Assembly: GCA_900762245.1 (NCBI GenBank) | Contig: CAAFFR010000149.1 | Coordinates: forward strand, 1 to 23,557 | Reading direction: 5' to 3' | DNA: 23,557 nt | DNA from: an uncultured Oscillospiraceae bacterium | GTDB taxonomy: Bacteria > Bacillota_A > Clostridia > Oscillospirales > Oscillospiraceae | The notes under the pieces: model-generated | Databases searched by the model: none | Told to the model about the DNA's origin: nothing | Seen by the model: only the letters and a program-made list of their open reading frames with translations | Part shown: in pieces, positions 7,986 to 15,106 of the stretch | How positions within the stretch are numbered: position 1 is the first letter of the stretch | Layout: each line of letters begins with the position of its first letter | Program-made: the position numbers and the translations under genes

Positions 7986-8030
7986 AAAAGAACGCACTGC
8001 CATATTTCCCAAACGAAAGAGGGGAACACT

Positions 8031-8678
8031 ATGTTTACCGGCTTTACTCCCGAGGCCATTGACTTCCTCTGGGGCATTCGCATGAACAACAACCGGGAAT
8101 GGTTCCAGGCCAATAAGAAGCAGTATGTTTCTCAGGTCTACGAGCCTATGAAGGCTCTGGGCCAGGAGCTGTATCAGCCCTTTCTGGACCGGCCCGGCAA
8201 TCTGCTGAAGGTCAGCCGCATTTACCGGGATGCCCGGATGCATCCCCCGGAGCCTTATAAGGAAAGCCTGTGGATCTGTATCCGGCAGGATGTGGAGTGG
8301 TGGGCAGAAAATCCCTGCCTGTACTTTGAAATTAACCCCGAAGGGGTCCACTACGGTTTCTTTATCTGGAAAATGCGGACCTCCGCCATGGAGGCCTTCC
8401 GAAAACACATCACCGCCTATCCGGATGCGTTTCTGAATCTCATCAAGACCACGGAGGAAGCGGTGGGACAGCCTATTACGGCGGAGCTGTACAAACGGCC
8501 CAAGCCTACGGACAACCCGGCTTTGGAGCCCTATTTCGCCTGGAAAGGCCAGATCGCCTGCACCCGCGCCATCGCCCCCGGCGACGGAATGTTCGGACCG
8601 GAACTGAAAGACGAGGTGCTGGACTTTTTCCAGAAGCTGATCCCCCTGTACGAATATTTCAACCAGTTTAAGGTATAA
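8031..8678 (+). CDS. DUF2461 family protein
   Basis: A 215-aa protein matching the DUF2461/TIGR02453 pattern: a start of FTPEAIDFLWGIRMNNNREW, then F-x-x-NK-x-x-Y, a central ISRIYRDARM-like stretch (here VSRIYRDARMH) and a conserved YKESLW segment. The biochemical role of this family is not established. GAGGGG precedes the ATG. It follows the metallophosphoesterase by 45 bases on the same strand, so it is probably co-transcribed. A palindromic repeat beginning 2 bases past its stop codon may act as its terminator. Confidence 0.88.
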   Translation: MFTGFTPEAIDFLWGIRMNNNREWFQANKKQYVSQVYEPMKALGQELYQPFLDRPGNLLKVSRIYRDARMHPPEPYKESLWICIRQDVEWWAENPCLYFEINPEGVHYGFFIWKMRTSAMEAFRKHITAYPDAFLNLIKTTEEAVGQPITAELYKRPKPTDNPALEPYFAWKGQIACTRAIAPGDGMFGPELKDEVLDFFQKLIPLYEYFNQFKV

Positions 8679-8680
8679 AA

Positions 8681-8850
8681 GCCTTCCCCCGGGGGGAAGG
8701 TGGCTCGCCGTAGGCGAGACGGATGAGGGGTGGCGTGCAGTTTCAACTACGGAGCAGGTCTGAAACATCGTACGAATTGTAACGTTACTGCCCGCATTCC
8801 TCATCAGTCAAAAATCAAAGATTTTTGCCAGCTTCCCCCCGGGGGAAGCC
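8681..8850. repeat. Palindromic intergenic repeat, family A, copy 1
   Basis: Begins with the self-palindrome GCCTTCCCCCGGGGGGAAGG (8681-8700) and ends with GCTTCCCCCCGGGGGAAGCC (8831-8850), which are inverted copies of each other with few changes. Between them lie the hairpin CTCGCC-GTA-GGCGAG, inverted GATGAGG/CCTCATC segments and the hairpin CAAAAATC-AAA-GATTTTTG. It shares its whole layout and about 80 percent of bases (by eye) with the repeat at 14734-14967. No protein is encoded. Confidence 0.85.
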
Positions 8851-8908
8851 AAGGGCGCTCCCGCGCCATTTGTTCTATTACACCCAACTTTCAAGGAGAG
8901 ATAAGATT

Positions 8909-9796
8909 ATGAAGAACACCATTTTTACCGGCATGGCTACGGCCATTGTCACCCCCATGACCAGGGATGGCATTGACTATGAGGCACTGGGCCGCTTTAT
9001 TGAGTTCCAGATCGAAAACGGCATCAACGCCCTCGTGGTCATGGGCACCACCGGCGAGAACGCCACCATCGAGCCCGAGGACCAGAAGGAAGTTATCCGC
9101 TTCACCGTGGAAAAGGTGGCAAAGCGGGTCCCCGTCATTGCCGGTACCGGCACCAACAATACCGACCACGTTCTGCACAACACCAGAAACGCCTGCAAGG
9201 TGGGCGCGGATGCCGTCCTTGTGGTTACTCCCTACTATAATAAGGCCACTCAGAACGGCCTGTACAAGCACTTTACCATGATCGCCGACGCTTCCACCGT
9301 TCCCGTGATCCTGTACAATGTTCCCGGCAGAACCGGCTGCAACCTGCTGCCCAAGACCGTGGCACGGCTTGCCGAGCATCCCAATATCGTGGGTGTCAAG
9401 GAAGCCACCGGCAACATGGCCCAGATGGTGGAGATCATGCACCTGTGCGGCGACAAGATCGACGTTTACTCCGGCGAGGATGCTCTGACGGTGGCCATGA
9501 TGGCCATGGGCGGTGCCGGCACCATCTCCGTGCTGTCCAATGTAGCCCCCAAGGAAGCGGTCGCCATGACCGATGCCTGCAAGGCCGGCGACTACAAGAC
9601 CGCTGCCAGGATGCAGTGCGACCTGCTCCCCCTGATCAACGCGTGCTTCAGTGAGGTCAATCCCATCCCCGCCAAGGCTGCCGTGTCTGCCATGGGCTTC
9701 GGCGAGGAGAATCTGCGCCTGCCCCTGACCCCCATGGAGGATGCCACCCGGGCGAAGCTGTACGAAGAAATGAGAAAGCTGGGGATCAACGTATGA
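8909..9796 (+). CDS. dapA: 4-hydroxy-tetrahydrodipicolinate synthase
   Basis: First committed enzyme of the diaminopimelate/lysine branch: it condenses pyruvate with aspartate semialdehyde in the cytoplasm. The 295-aa length is standard for the TIM-barrel family. Visible motifs are the substrate-binding GTTGEN, the YYNKATQNGLYKHF segment with the catalytic tyrosines, YNVPGRTG, and GVKEATGN with the Schiff-base lysine. The ATG at 8909 follows AAGGAGAG; the open frame runs further upstream through the repeat but those residues are not part of the family. It overlaps dapB by ATGA. No lysine riboswitch or T-box is recognisable in the short leader. Confidence 0.97.
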   Translation: MKNTIFTGMATAIVTPMTRDGIDYEALGRFIEFQIENGINALVVMGTTGENATIEPEDQKEVIRFTVEKVAKRVPVIAGTGTNNTDHVLHNTRNACKVGADAVLVVTPYYNKATQNGLYKHFTMIADASTVPVILYNVPGRTGCNLLPKTVARLAEHPNIVGVKEATGNMAQMVEIMHLCGDKIDVYSGEDALTVAMMAMGGAGTISVLSNVAPKEAVAMTDACKAGDYKTAARMQCDLLPLINACFSEVNPIPAKAAVSAMGFGEENLRLPLTPMEDATRAKLYEEMRKLGINV

Positions 9797-10512
9797 GAGC
9801 AGTGGTTTGCGGCGCCAACGGCGCCATGGGTAAGCTGATCTGCGGTATCTTCGGCGACGAAGTGGTGGGCAAGGTCAGCATCGATGGAGAAAATAACGTC
9901 CCCAAGACCTTTGCCGAACTGGGCAAGGTGGAAGCCGACGTGGTGGTGGACTTCTCCCATCACACTGCCATTGCCGATGTTCTGGCCTATGCCAAGTCCA
10001 TCGGCGCAGCCGCTGTCATCGGCACTACCGGCCACACCGAGGAGGAAAAGACTCTGATCTATGCCGCCGCTGAGGAAATTCCCGTATTCTATGCAGGCAA
10101 CGTCAGTCTCGGCATTGCCGTGCTGTGCCGTCTGGTGAAGCAGGCTGCGTCCTACTTCCCCGATGCCGATATCGAGATCGTGGAAATCCATCACACCCGC
10201 AAGGTGGATGCCCCCAGCGGCACTGCCCACATGCTGTTCAACGCCGTGAAGGAAGTCCGTCCCAATGCCTGGGAGAACTGCGGCCGCAGCGGCGAAGGCA
10301 AGCGCACCAAGGACGAAATCGGTGTCCACGCCCTGCGCATGGGCAATGTGGTGGGCGTCCATGAGGTCCACATCAACACCGGCAACCAGACCCTGGTGCT
10401 GAAGCACGAATCCGGCTCCCGGGCCATGCTGGCCGACGGCGCCGTAGCTGCCGCAAGATTCATGGCAGGCAAGGCAAAGGGCTTCTATAATATGGAATCC
10501 ATTTTGGGATAA
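9793..10512 (+). CDS. dapB: 4-hydroxy-tetrahydrodipicolinate reductase
   Basis: NAD(P)H-dependent second step after DapA in diaminopimelate synthesis. The 239-aa length is slightly shorter than the E. coli enzyme and typical of Clostridia. The Rossmann start is VCGANGAMGKLI; VDFSHHTAIADVL and GTTGHTEEEK are the DFS and GTTG motifs; the signature EIVEIHHTRKVDAPSGTA carries the catalytic H-H and the K of DAPSGTA. Start and dapA stop overlap as ATGA, so translation is coupled. A 101-bp inverted-repeat element starts 8 bases after the stop. Confidence 0.97.
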   Translation: MRAVVCGANGAMGKLICGIFGDEVVGKVSIDGENNVPKTFAELGKVEADVVVDFSHHTAIADVLAYAKSIGAAAVIGTTGHTEEEKTLIYAAAEEIPVFYAGNVSLGIAVLCRLVKQAASYFPDADIEIVEIHHTRKVDAPSGTAHMLFNAVKEVRPNAWENCGRSGEGKRTKDEIGVHALRMGNVVGVHEVHINTGNQTLVLKHESGSRAMLADGAVAAARFMAGKAKGFYNMESILG

Positions 10513-10520
10513 AAAACATA

Positions 10521-10621
10521 TGTCATCGCGAGCCAGTCCGCAGACTGGTGTGGCGATCCCCTAAGGTTTCCGGAATGTCCGGGGGATTGCCACGTCGGCC
10601 TTTGGCCTCCTCGCAATGACA
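10521..10621. repeat. 101-bp inverted-repeat element between dapB and dapF
   Basis: The ends TGTCATCGCGAG (10521-10532) and CTCGCAATGACA (10610-10621) are inverted repeats with one mismatch. The arms also carry GGCGATCCCC against GGGGATTGCC, and each arm has a small hairpin (CCAGTC-CGCA-GACTGG; GGCC-TTT-GGCC). It has the look of the widespread TGTCATTGCGAG-type MITE-like repeats. Transcribed within the dap operon, it would fold into one long hairpin. Confidence 0.85.
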
Positions 10622-10641
10622 TGTTTTGTATGAGGATCTTT

Positions 10642-11418
10642 ATGAACGTATACTACATGAACGGCGCGGGCAATGACTTTATGGTCATGGATGCCCGTGG
10701 GCTTTCTCCGGATTTTTCCGCCCTGGCGAAGCAGTACTGCGCCCTTTCCGGGGCTGACGGCTTCATGGCGGTGGACCATTCTGACAAGGCGGATTTTAAG
10801 CTCCATTTCTACAATGCCGACGGTTCCCGGGGCGAAATGTGCGGCAACGGTGCCCGGTGCATCTGCCGCTTTGCCTATGAACTGGGCATTGCCGGGGAAA
10901 CCATGACGGTGGAGACCGATGCCGGTCTGGTGCCCGGGGTCCGTCTGGATGAAACCCAATACCGGGTACAGCTGAATAATCCCAGCGTGCTGGACCTGCA
11001 CCGCAAGGGAGATATCGCCTATGCCGAACTGGGCCACCCCGGCGTGCCCCATGCCGTCCGGGAATTTACCGGCGACCTGTGGGGCAGCAGGGAAGCCCTG
11101 CGGGAGGAAATGCGGGCATTGCGCTTTGACCCTGCCTTCCCCAAGGGCGCCAACGTCAACTACTATCAGGTGCTGGGAGAAACGGAAGTCCGGGTCCTGA
11201 CCTTCGAGCGGGGCGTGGAGGATTTCACCCTGGCCTGCGGCACCGGAACCGGCAGCGTGGCCTGCGTTTTGTGGCGCACCGGCCGGCTCCCCGGCGGCCA
11301 TCTCACCGCCCATAACCCCGGCGGCACCCTGGGCGTAAAGATCACCGGCGAAAACGGCACCGTAACCGCCATTGAGCTGGAAGGCCCCACGGAAATCGTC
11401 AAAATTTATAAGATCTAA
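10642..11418 (+). CDS. dapF: Diaminopimelate epimerase
   Basis: Converts LL- to meso-diaminopimelate with two active-site cysteines in the cytoplasm. The 258-aa length fits. The first cysteine is in GEMCGNGARC, the second in LACGTGTGSVA; the N-terminus YYMNGAGNDF matches the usual M-x-G-x-GNDF. I choose the ATG at 10642 because TGAGGA lies 6-8 bases upstream; the ATG at 10621 is formed by the end of the repeat element and would add residues not found in the family. With dapA and dapB just upstream it completes three steps of the pathway; the intermediate steps are not encoded here. Confidence 0.95.
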   Translation: MNVYYMNGAGNDFMVMDARGLSPDFSALAKQYCALSGADGFMAVDHSDKADFKLHFYNADGSRGEMCGNGARCICRFAYELGIAGETMTVETDAGLVPGVRLDETQYRVQLNNPSVLDLHRKGDIAYAELGHPGVPHAVREFTGDLWGSREALREEMRALRFDPAFPKGANVNYYQVLGETEVRVLTFERGVEDFTLACGTGTGSVACVLWRTGRLPGGHLTAHNPGGTLGVKITGENGTVTAIELEGPTEIVKIYKI

Positions 11419-11422
11419 AAAA

Positions 11423-11588
11423 GCCTTCCCCCGGGGGGAAGGTGGCAGCCCGACAGGGCTGACGGATGAGGGATGGCGTGCAGCTGCAATGCCTGCCCTG
11501 CGTCAAAGGGTCCCTTCGGGACGACCCTCATCCGTCTTCCAAACCGCCTTGCGGCGTTTTGGAATCCACCTTCCCCGGAGGGGAAGGC
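11423..11588. repeat. Palindromic intergenic repeat, family A, copy 2 (long imperfect palindrome)
   Basis: The ends GCCTTCCCCCGGGGGG and its inverted partner CCGGAGGGGAAGGC, plus GACGGATGAGGG against CCCTCATCCGTC further in, make the whole 166 bases one large imperfect inverted repeat. The left half follows the same plan as copy 1 (G/C-rich hairpin, TGGC, second hairpin AGCCC-GACA-GGGCT, GACGGATGAGG). It sits 5 bases after the dapF stop and could end that transcript. No gene is present. Confidence 0.83.
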
Positions 11589-11614
11589 TTTTTGCATTTT
11601 TTCATAAAAAATGC

Positions 11615-11643
11615 TTGACTTTTTTGTAAAAGTCCTATAGAAT
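11615..11643 (+). promoter_or_regulatory. Promoter of rpsF-ssb-rpsR
   Basis: -35 TTGACT (11615-11620) and -10 TAGAAT (11638-11643) are 17 bases apart, in an AT-rich stretch directly after the repeat. The transcript would begin near 11650 and carry a leader of about 75 bases. Confidence 0.75.
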
Positions 11644-11647
11644 AAAC

Positions 11648-11705
11648 TGGTCTGCGAATGCGGACAACTCTTTGCTCGCGCGCGATGCGCGGGCCATTCA
11701 GACCA
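11648..11705 (+). promoter_or_regulatory. Structured leader upstream of rpsF (possible autoregulatory RNA)
   Basis: TGGTCTG (11648-11654) pairs perfectly with CAGACCA (11699-11705), enclosing an 8-bp inner stem (11674-11681 with 11687-11694, one G-U pair) and a 5-base loop. The large one-sided internal loop and the position just before the ribosome site of rpsF suit an S6:S18-type feedback leader, as known in many bacteria. I could not confirm the known conserved bases, so the role is inferred. Confidence 0.45.
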
Positions 11706-11723
11706 TAAGGAGGTGCAATCAAC

Positions 11724-12020
11724 ATGGCTAAGATCACCGGTAAGTACGAGGTGCTCTACATCATCGACCCCACCCTGGGCGAGGAGGGCATCGCAGCACT
11801 TGTGGAAAAGTTCAAGGCAATGGTGGAGGCGGAGGGTACTCTGACCAACATCGATGAGTGGGGCAAGCGTCGTCTGGCTTATCTCGTCAATGACATGGCC
11901 GAGGGCTACTACGTTCTGATGAACATGGAAACCAAGCCCGAGTTCCCCGCAGAGCTGGAGCGTGTGATGAAGATCACCGAAGGCGTTATGCGCTGCCTGA
12001 CCACTGCAGTGGAGGAGTAA
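11724..12020 (+). CDS. rpsF: 30S ribosomal protein S6
   Basis: Ribosomal protein of the small-subunit platform, partner of S18. At 98 aa it has the normal size. The start KYEVLYIIDPTL, the segment WGKRRLAYLVNDMAEGYYVL and the final helix region are typical. AAGGAGGTG precedes the ATG. First gene of the conserved rpsF-ssb-rpsR operon; ssb begins 4 bases after its stop. Confidence 0.97.
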   Translation: MAKITGKYEVLYIIDPTLGEEGIAALVEKFKAMVEAEGTLTNIDEWGKRRLAYLVNDMAEGYYVLMNMETKPEFPAELERVMKITEGVMRCLTTAVEE

Positions 12021-12024
12021 TCCA

Positions 12025-12552
12025 ATGCTCAACCACATCGTCATCATGGGTCGCCTGACCCGTGACCCCGAACTTCGCCGTACCGGCAGCGGCGTTGCCG
12101 TTGCCAGCTTTACCGTTGCAGTTGACCGCGACTTTGGCGGCCGTGACGGCGGCGAAAAGGAAACCGATTTCATCGACTGTGTAGCTTGGCGTCAGACCGG
12201 CGAGTTTGTCTCCAAGTATTTCACCAAGGGCCGTATGATCGTGGTTTCCGGCCGGCTGCAGATCCGCAGCTGGACTGACAAGGACGGCAATAAGCGTCGC
12301 ACTGCTGAGGTCGTGGCAGACAATGTCTACTTCGGCGACAGCAAGCGGGACAATGACGGCGGCAGCTCCTACGGTGGCAACACCTATGGCGGCAATGCCT
12401 ACGGCGGCAACAGCTACGGTAATCAGAACAATTACGGCGGCTTCTCTGCTCCCGCTCCCGCACCCAGCTACGGCGGCTACAGCGCCCCCGCAGCAGCTCC
12501 CGCATCCGATTTCGCGATGCTGGAGGACGACGATGCCCAGCTGCCCTTCTAA
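12025..12552 (+). CDS. ssb: Single-stranded DNA-binding protein
   Basis: Binds single-stranded DNA in replication, repair and recombination. Residues 1-110 form the OB-fold (MLNHIVIMGRLTRDPELRRT, then FIDCVAWRQTGEFVSKYFTK and GRLQIRSWTDKDGNKR). The tail has several Y-G-G-N repeats and a Pro/Ala-rich part. It ends in the acidic tip EDDDAQLPF that recruits partner proteins. The 175-aa length is normal. It sits between rpsF and rpsR as in most Bacillota. Confidence 0.97.
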   Translation: MLNHIVIMGRLTRDPELRRTGSGVAVASFTVAVDRDFGGRDGGEKETDFIDCVAWRQTGEFVSKYFTKGRMIVVSGRLQIRSWTDKDGNKRRTAEVVADNVYFGDSKRDNDGGSSYGGNTYGGNAYGGNSYGNQNNYGGFSAPAPAPSYGGYSAPAAAPASDFAMLEDDDAQLPF

Positions 12553-12589
12553 CGAACTTTTCTACTAGACTTACAAGGAGGGAAATCCC

Positions 12590-12826
12590 ATGGCTAACGA
12601 ACAGCGTATGCGTCCCCGCAAGCGTAAGAAGGTTTGCGCTTTCTGCGTGGACAAGGTGACCGCTATCGACTACAAGGACACCGCTAAGCTCCGCCGTTAC
12701 CTGTCCGAGCGCGGCAAGATCCTGCCCCGCCGTACCACCGGTACCTGCGCAGCTCACCAGCGTGACCTGACCACCGCTATCAAGCGTGCCCGTCAGATCG
12801 CCCTGCTGCCCTACGTCGCCGACTAA
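12590..12826 (+). CDS. rpsR: 30S ribosomal protein S18
   Basis: Small-subunit protein of 78 aa that pairs with S6. The KRKKVCAFC start and the [14 protein letters not shown] core are characteristic. Cysteines C16 and C19 together with C53 and H56 look like the zinc-binding (C+) form of S18. AAGGAGGGAAAT precedes the ATG. Last gene of its operon, followed by an intrinsic terminator. Confidence 0.97.
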   Translation: MANEQRMRPRKRKKVCAFCVDKVTAIDYKDTAKLRRYLSERGKILPRRTTGTCAAHQRDLTTAIKRARQIALLPYVAD

Positions 12827-12838
12827 TTGCGATCCAAA

Positions 12839-12873
12839 CACCCCGAAACGAAACCGTTTCGGGGTGTTTTTTT
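12839..12873 (+). terminator. Intrinsic terminator of rpsF-ssb-rpsR
   Basis: A perfect 12-bp stem (12839-12850 with 12855-12866) with loop AAAC is followed by seven T. It begins 12 bases past the rpsR stop. Confidence 0.95.
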
Positions 12874-12895
12874 ATGCACCGATGGGGTAGCGTCC

Positions 12896-13022
12896 CTTGG
12901 CTCTCCCTTTGGGAGAGCTGGCACCGCCGAAAGGCGGTGACTGAGAGGGTATACTACTGTTGATGGGACACCCTCTCCGGCCCGGCATTCGCCGGGCCAC
13001 CTCCCCCTTTGGGGGAGGCAAG
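12896..13022. repeat. Palindromic intergenic repeat of family-A-like plan, copy 4
   Basis: The left arm reads hairpin (GGCTCTCCC-TTT-GGGAGAGCT), TGGC, hairpin (CACCGCC-GAAA-GGCGGTG), then ACTGAGAGGGT. The right arm is the inverse with the same parts: ACCCTCTC, hairpin GGCCCGGC-ATTC-GCCGGGCC, CCTCCCCC-TTT-GGGGGAGG, CAAG. The hairpin sequences differ between arms but keep their pairing. It sits between the convergent rpsR and GH13 genes. No gene is present. Confidence 0.8.
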
Positions 13023-13044
13023 TGGCTGCACACAATCTATATTC

Positions 13045-14697
13045 TTATTTCCACAGATACACCTTGCATTCATAGGGATGCAGGGTGTTTTTCTTGGGCT
13101 CTGCGTAATTGCACAGGATCAGCTGGGCCTTGTCCATATCGAAGCCCTTGGGGGTGGGGAACTTCACATCCTTATCGCAGAAGGAGCAGACCACCAGGAT
13201 CTTCTGGCTTTCTTCCGTCATGGAGTACATGTAGAACTTGTCGGAGCTGTGGAAATACTCCTGATACACGCCATGGCGGACACAGCGCAGCTTCTTGCGC
13301 AGGGCGATTGCCTTGCGGTAGAAGTTCAGCACGGAATCGGGGTCGGTTTCCTGCTGGGCCACGTTGATCTGGGTGTAATTCTCGTTGACATCGATCCAGG
13401 GGGTCTCGGCGGTGGTGAAGCCGGCATTCTTCTCGTCGCTCCACTGCACCGGGGTACGGGCGGAGTCCCGGGCGGAACGCCACTGGCGCTTCAGGCGCTC
13501 TTCTTCTGTCTTGTTCAGTGCGGTGTGGTTGTAGTTCCAGATGGTCTGGACATCCCGGTATTTTTCGATGCTGTCGGGCCGCCAGTTGGTCATGCCGATC
13601 TCCTGACCCTGATAGACGAAGGGGGTGCCCTTCTGGAACAGGTACATGGCCGCCAGCATTTTGGCGCTTTCCTTCTGGTATTCTTCGCTGCCGTAGCGGG
13701 AGACGATCCGGGGATGATCGTGGTTTTCGATGTACAGATAGTTCCAGGCCTTGCCCTCCAGCTTGTACTGCCAGTCGGAGAAGGCCTTCTTCATCCGGCG
13801 GAGGCTGAACTTCATGGGGTAGTAGTCCGACAGGAAGCAGTCGGCGCTGACGCACTGGAACTGGATCATCATATCCATGACACCGTTCTTTTCGTCAATG
13901 TATTCCAGTGCTTTCTTGGGGGACACCAGGGGGGCTTCCGCAATGGTGAAGCAGTCATAGTGGTCCAGAACCTCTTCCTTAAATTCCCGGAGATATTCGT
14001 GGACATGGGGGCCGTGGTTGTAGTGGGTCATGCCCTTGGAGGCGGGCATAATGTGGTCATCCGGCAGACCTTCGACCTTGGAAATGTAGGTGATGACGTC
14101 CTCCCGGAAGCCGTCCACGCCCATATCCAGCCAGAATTTCAGGATCTTCTTCACTTCCTCCCGGACCAGAGGATTGTCCATATTCAGGTCCGGCTGCTTC
14201 ACGGCGAACAGGTGGAGATAGTATTCCCCGCGGACATCGTCCCATTGCCAGGCTTTGCCCTCGAAGAAGGAGTCCCAGTTGTTGGGCAGCTTGCCATTGT
14301 CCTTAGCGGGCCGCCAGTGGTAGTAGTCGGTGTAAGGCTCGATGCGCTGACGGCTCTTCTGGAACCACTCGTGCTCGTCACTGGTGTGGTTCACCACCAG
14401 ATCCATAATGATTTTCATGCCCCGTTCATGGGCACCGTCCAGAACCATTTTGAAGGCCTCCATGCCGCCAAATTCCGGGGCGATGTCCATGTAGTCGGCA
14501 ATGTCATAGCCGCCGTCCGCACCGGGGGAGGGATAAATGGGGGAGAACCAGATGCCGTCGCAGCCCAGGGATTTGATGTGGTCCAGCTTCTCATAGACAC
14601 CCAGCAGGTCGCCCATTCCGTCGCCGTCCCCATCCTTAAAAGACCGGGGCCATACCTGATAAAATACCATGTCCTTGTACCAGCGGTTTCGTTCCAT
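13045..14697 (-). CDS. GH13 alpha-glucosidase (oligo-1,6-glucosidase-like)
   Basis: Intracellular (no signal peptide) retaining glycosidase cleaving terminal alpha-glucosyl links in short oligosaccharides. Starting at the ATG 14697 (AGAGGAG upstream) it has 550 aa, standard for the MalL/oligo-1,6-glucosidase group. GH13 regions: DLVVNH at 99-104, GVDGFREDVI at 193-202 with nucleophile D200, TIAEAP at 251-256 with acid/base E254, and ENHDHPR at 324-330 with the third acidic residue D327. The longer frame to 14865 runs through a repeat and is not used. It is divergent from the GH36 gene. Isomaltose-, sucrose- or trehalose-6-phosphate-type specificity cannot be fixed by eye. Confidence 0.93.
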   Translation of the reverse strand: MERNRWYKDMVFYQVWPRSFKDGDGDGMGDLLGVYEKLDHIKSLGCDGIWFSPIYPSPGADGGYDIADYMDIAPEFGGMEAFKMVLDGAHERGMKIIMDLVVNHTSDEHEWFQKSRQRIEPYTDYYHWRPAKDNGKLPNNWDSFFEGKAWQWDDVRGEYYLHLFAVKQPDLNMDNPLVREEVKKILKFWLDMGVDGFREDVITYISKVEGLPDDHIMPASKGMTHYNHGPHVHEYLREFKEEVLDHYDCFTIAEAPLVSPKKALEYIDEKNGVMDMMIQFQCVSADCFLSDYYPMKFSLRRMKKAFSDWQYKLEGKAWNYLYIENHDHPRIVSRYGSEEYQKESAKMLAAMYLFQKGTPFVYQGQEIGMTNWRPDSIEKYRDVQTIWNYNHTALNKTEEERLKRQWRSARDSARTPVQWSDEKNAGFTTAETPWIDVNENYTQINVAQQETDPDSVLNFYRKAIALRKKLRCVRHGVYQEYFHSSDKFYMYSMTEESQKILVVCSFCDKDVKFPTPKGFDMDKAQLILCNYAEPKKNTLHPYECKVYLWK

Positions 14698-14733
14698 AGA
14701 AGTACACTCCTCTTTCACTAGATGGTGCCCAAA

Positions 14734-14967
14734 GCCTTTCCTCGGGGGGAAGGTGGCCGAGCGTAAGCGAGGTCGGATGAGGGGTGGCGTGCAGTTGCAA
14801 GTCTGGAATAGGTCTGAAACGTTGTGCGAATCGTAACTCTTTCGCCCGCATTCCTCATCAGTCAAAAATCAGAGATTTTTGCCAGCTAGTAAATCATAGT
14901 ATGATTGCCACCGGCAATCATTACAATTACGGATTCGCTGCGCGGAGCACCACCCCCGGGGGAAGCC
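14734..14967. repeat. Palindromic repeat family A, copy 3, apparently interrupted by a second repeat
   Basis: Starts with GCCTTTCCTCGGGGGGAAGG and runs parallel to copy 1 (8681-8850) through the CAAAAATC-AGA-GATTTTTG hairpin and GCCAGCT. There an extra stretch of roughly 65 bases (about 14888-14953) is inserted before the closing CCCCGGGGGAAGCC. The extra stretch contains ATTGCCACCGGCAAT and GGATTCGCTGCGCGGAGCAC, also found in the element at 2316-2509. The whole lies in the presumed leader of the GH13 gene. Confidence 0.8.
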
Positions 14968-15005
14968 TTTAGGCGCTGCCGCGCCAGTTTGTGTTTTCCG
15001 GTTTC

Positions 15006-15035
15006 ATTATAGCATGACATACTTCGTTCTGTCAC
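15006..15035 (-). promoter_or_regulatory. Probable promoter of the GH13 gene
   Basis: On the minus strand -10 TATAAT (15006-15011) with TGC before it and a -35-like GTGACA (15030-15035) are 18 bases apart. The GH13 start is about 310 bases away, so the transcript would carry the whole palindromic repeat in its leader. Confidence 0.55.
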
Positions 15036-15047
15036 CCCAAAATACCA

Positions 15048-15076
15048 TTGACAGTCATCTTTTTCCTGCTTACAAT
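15048..15076 (+). promoter_or_regulatory. Promoter of the GH36 gene
   Basis: Consensus -35 TTGACA (15048-15053) and -10 TACAAT (15071-15076) are exactly 17 bases apart. Transcription would start near 15083, which rules out the in-frame ATG at 15014 as the main start. Confidence 0.8.
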
Positions 15077-15106
15077 AAAAGAAAAAGCCGAAAGGTGGCG
15101 TTCTCA

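Noticed and set aside
13009..14721. Long plus-strand open frame opposite the GH13 gene
   Set aside because: It is a shadow of a gene with all four GH13 catalytic regions.
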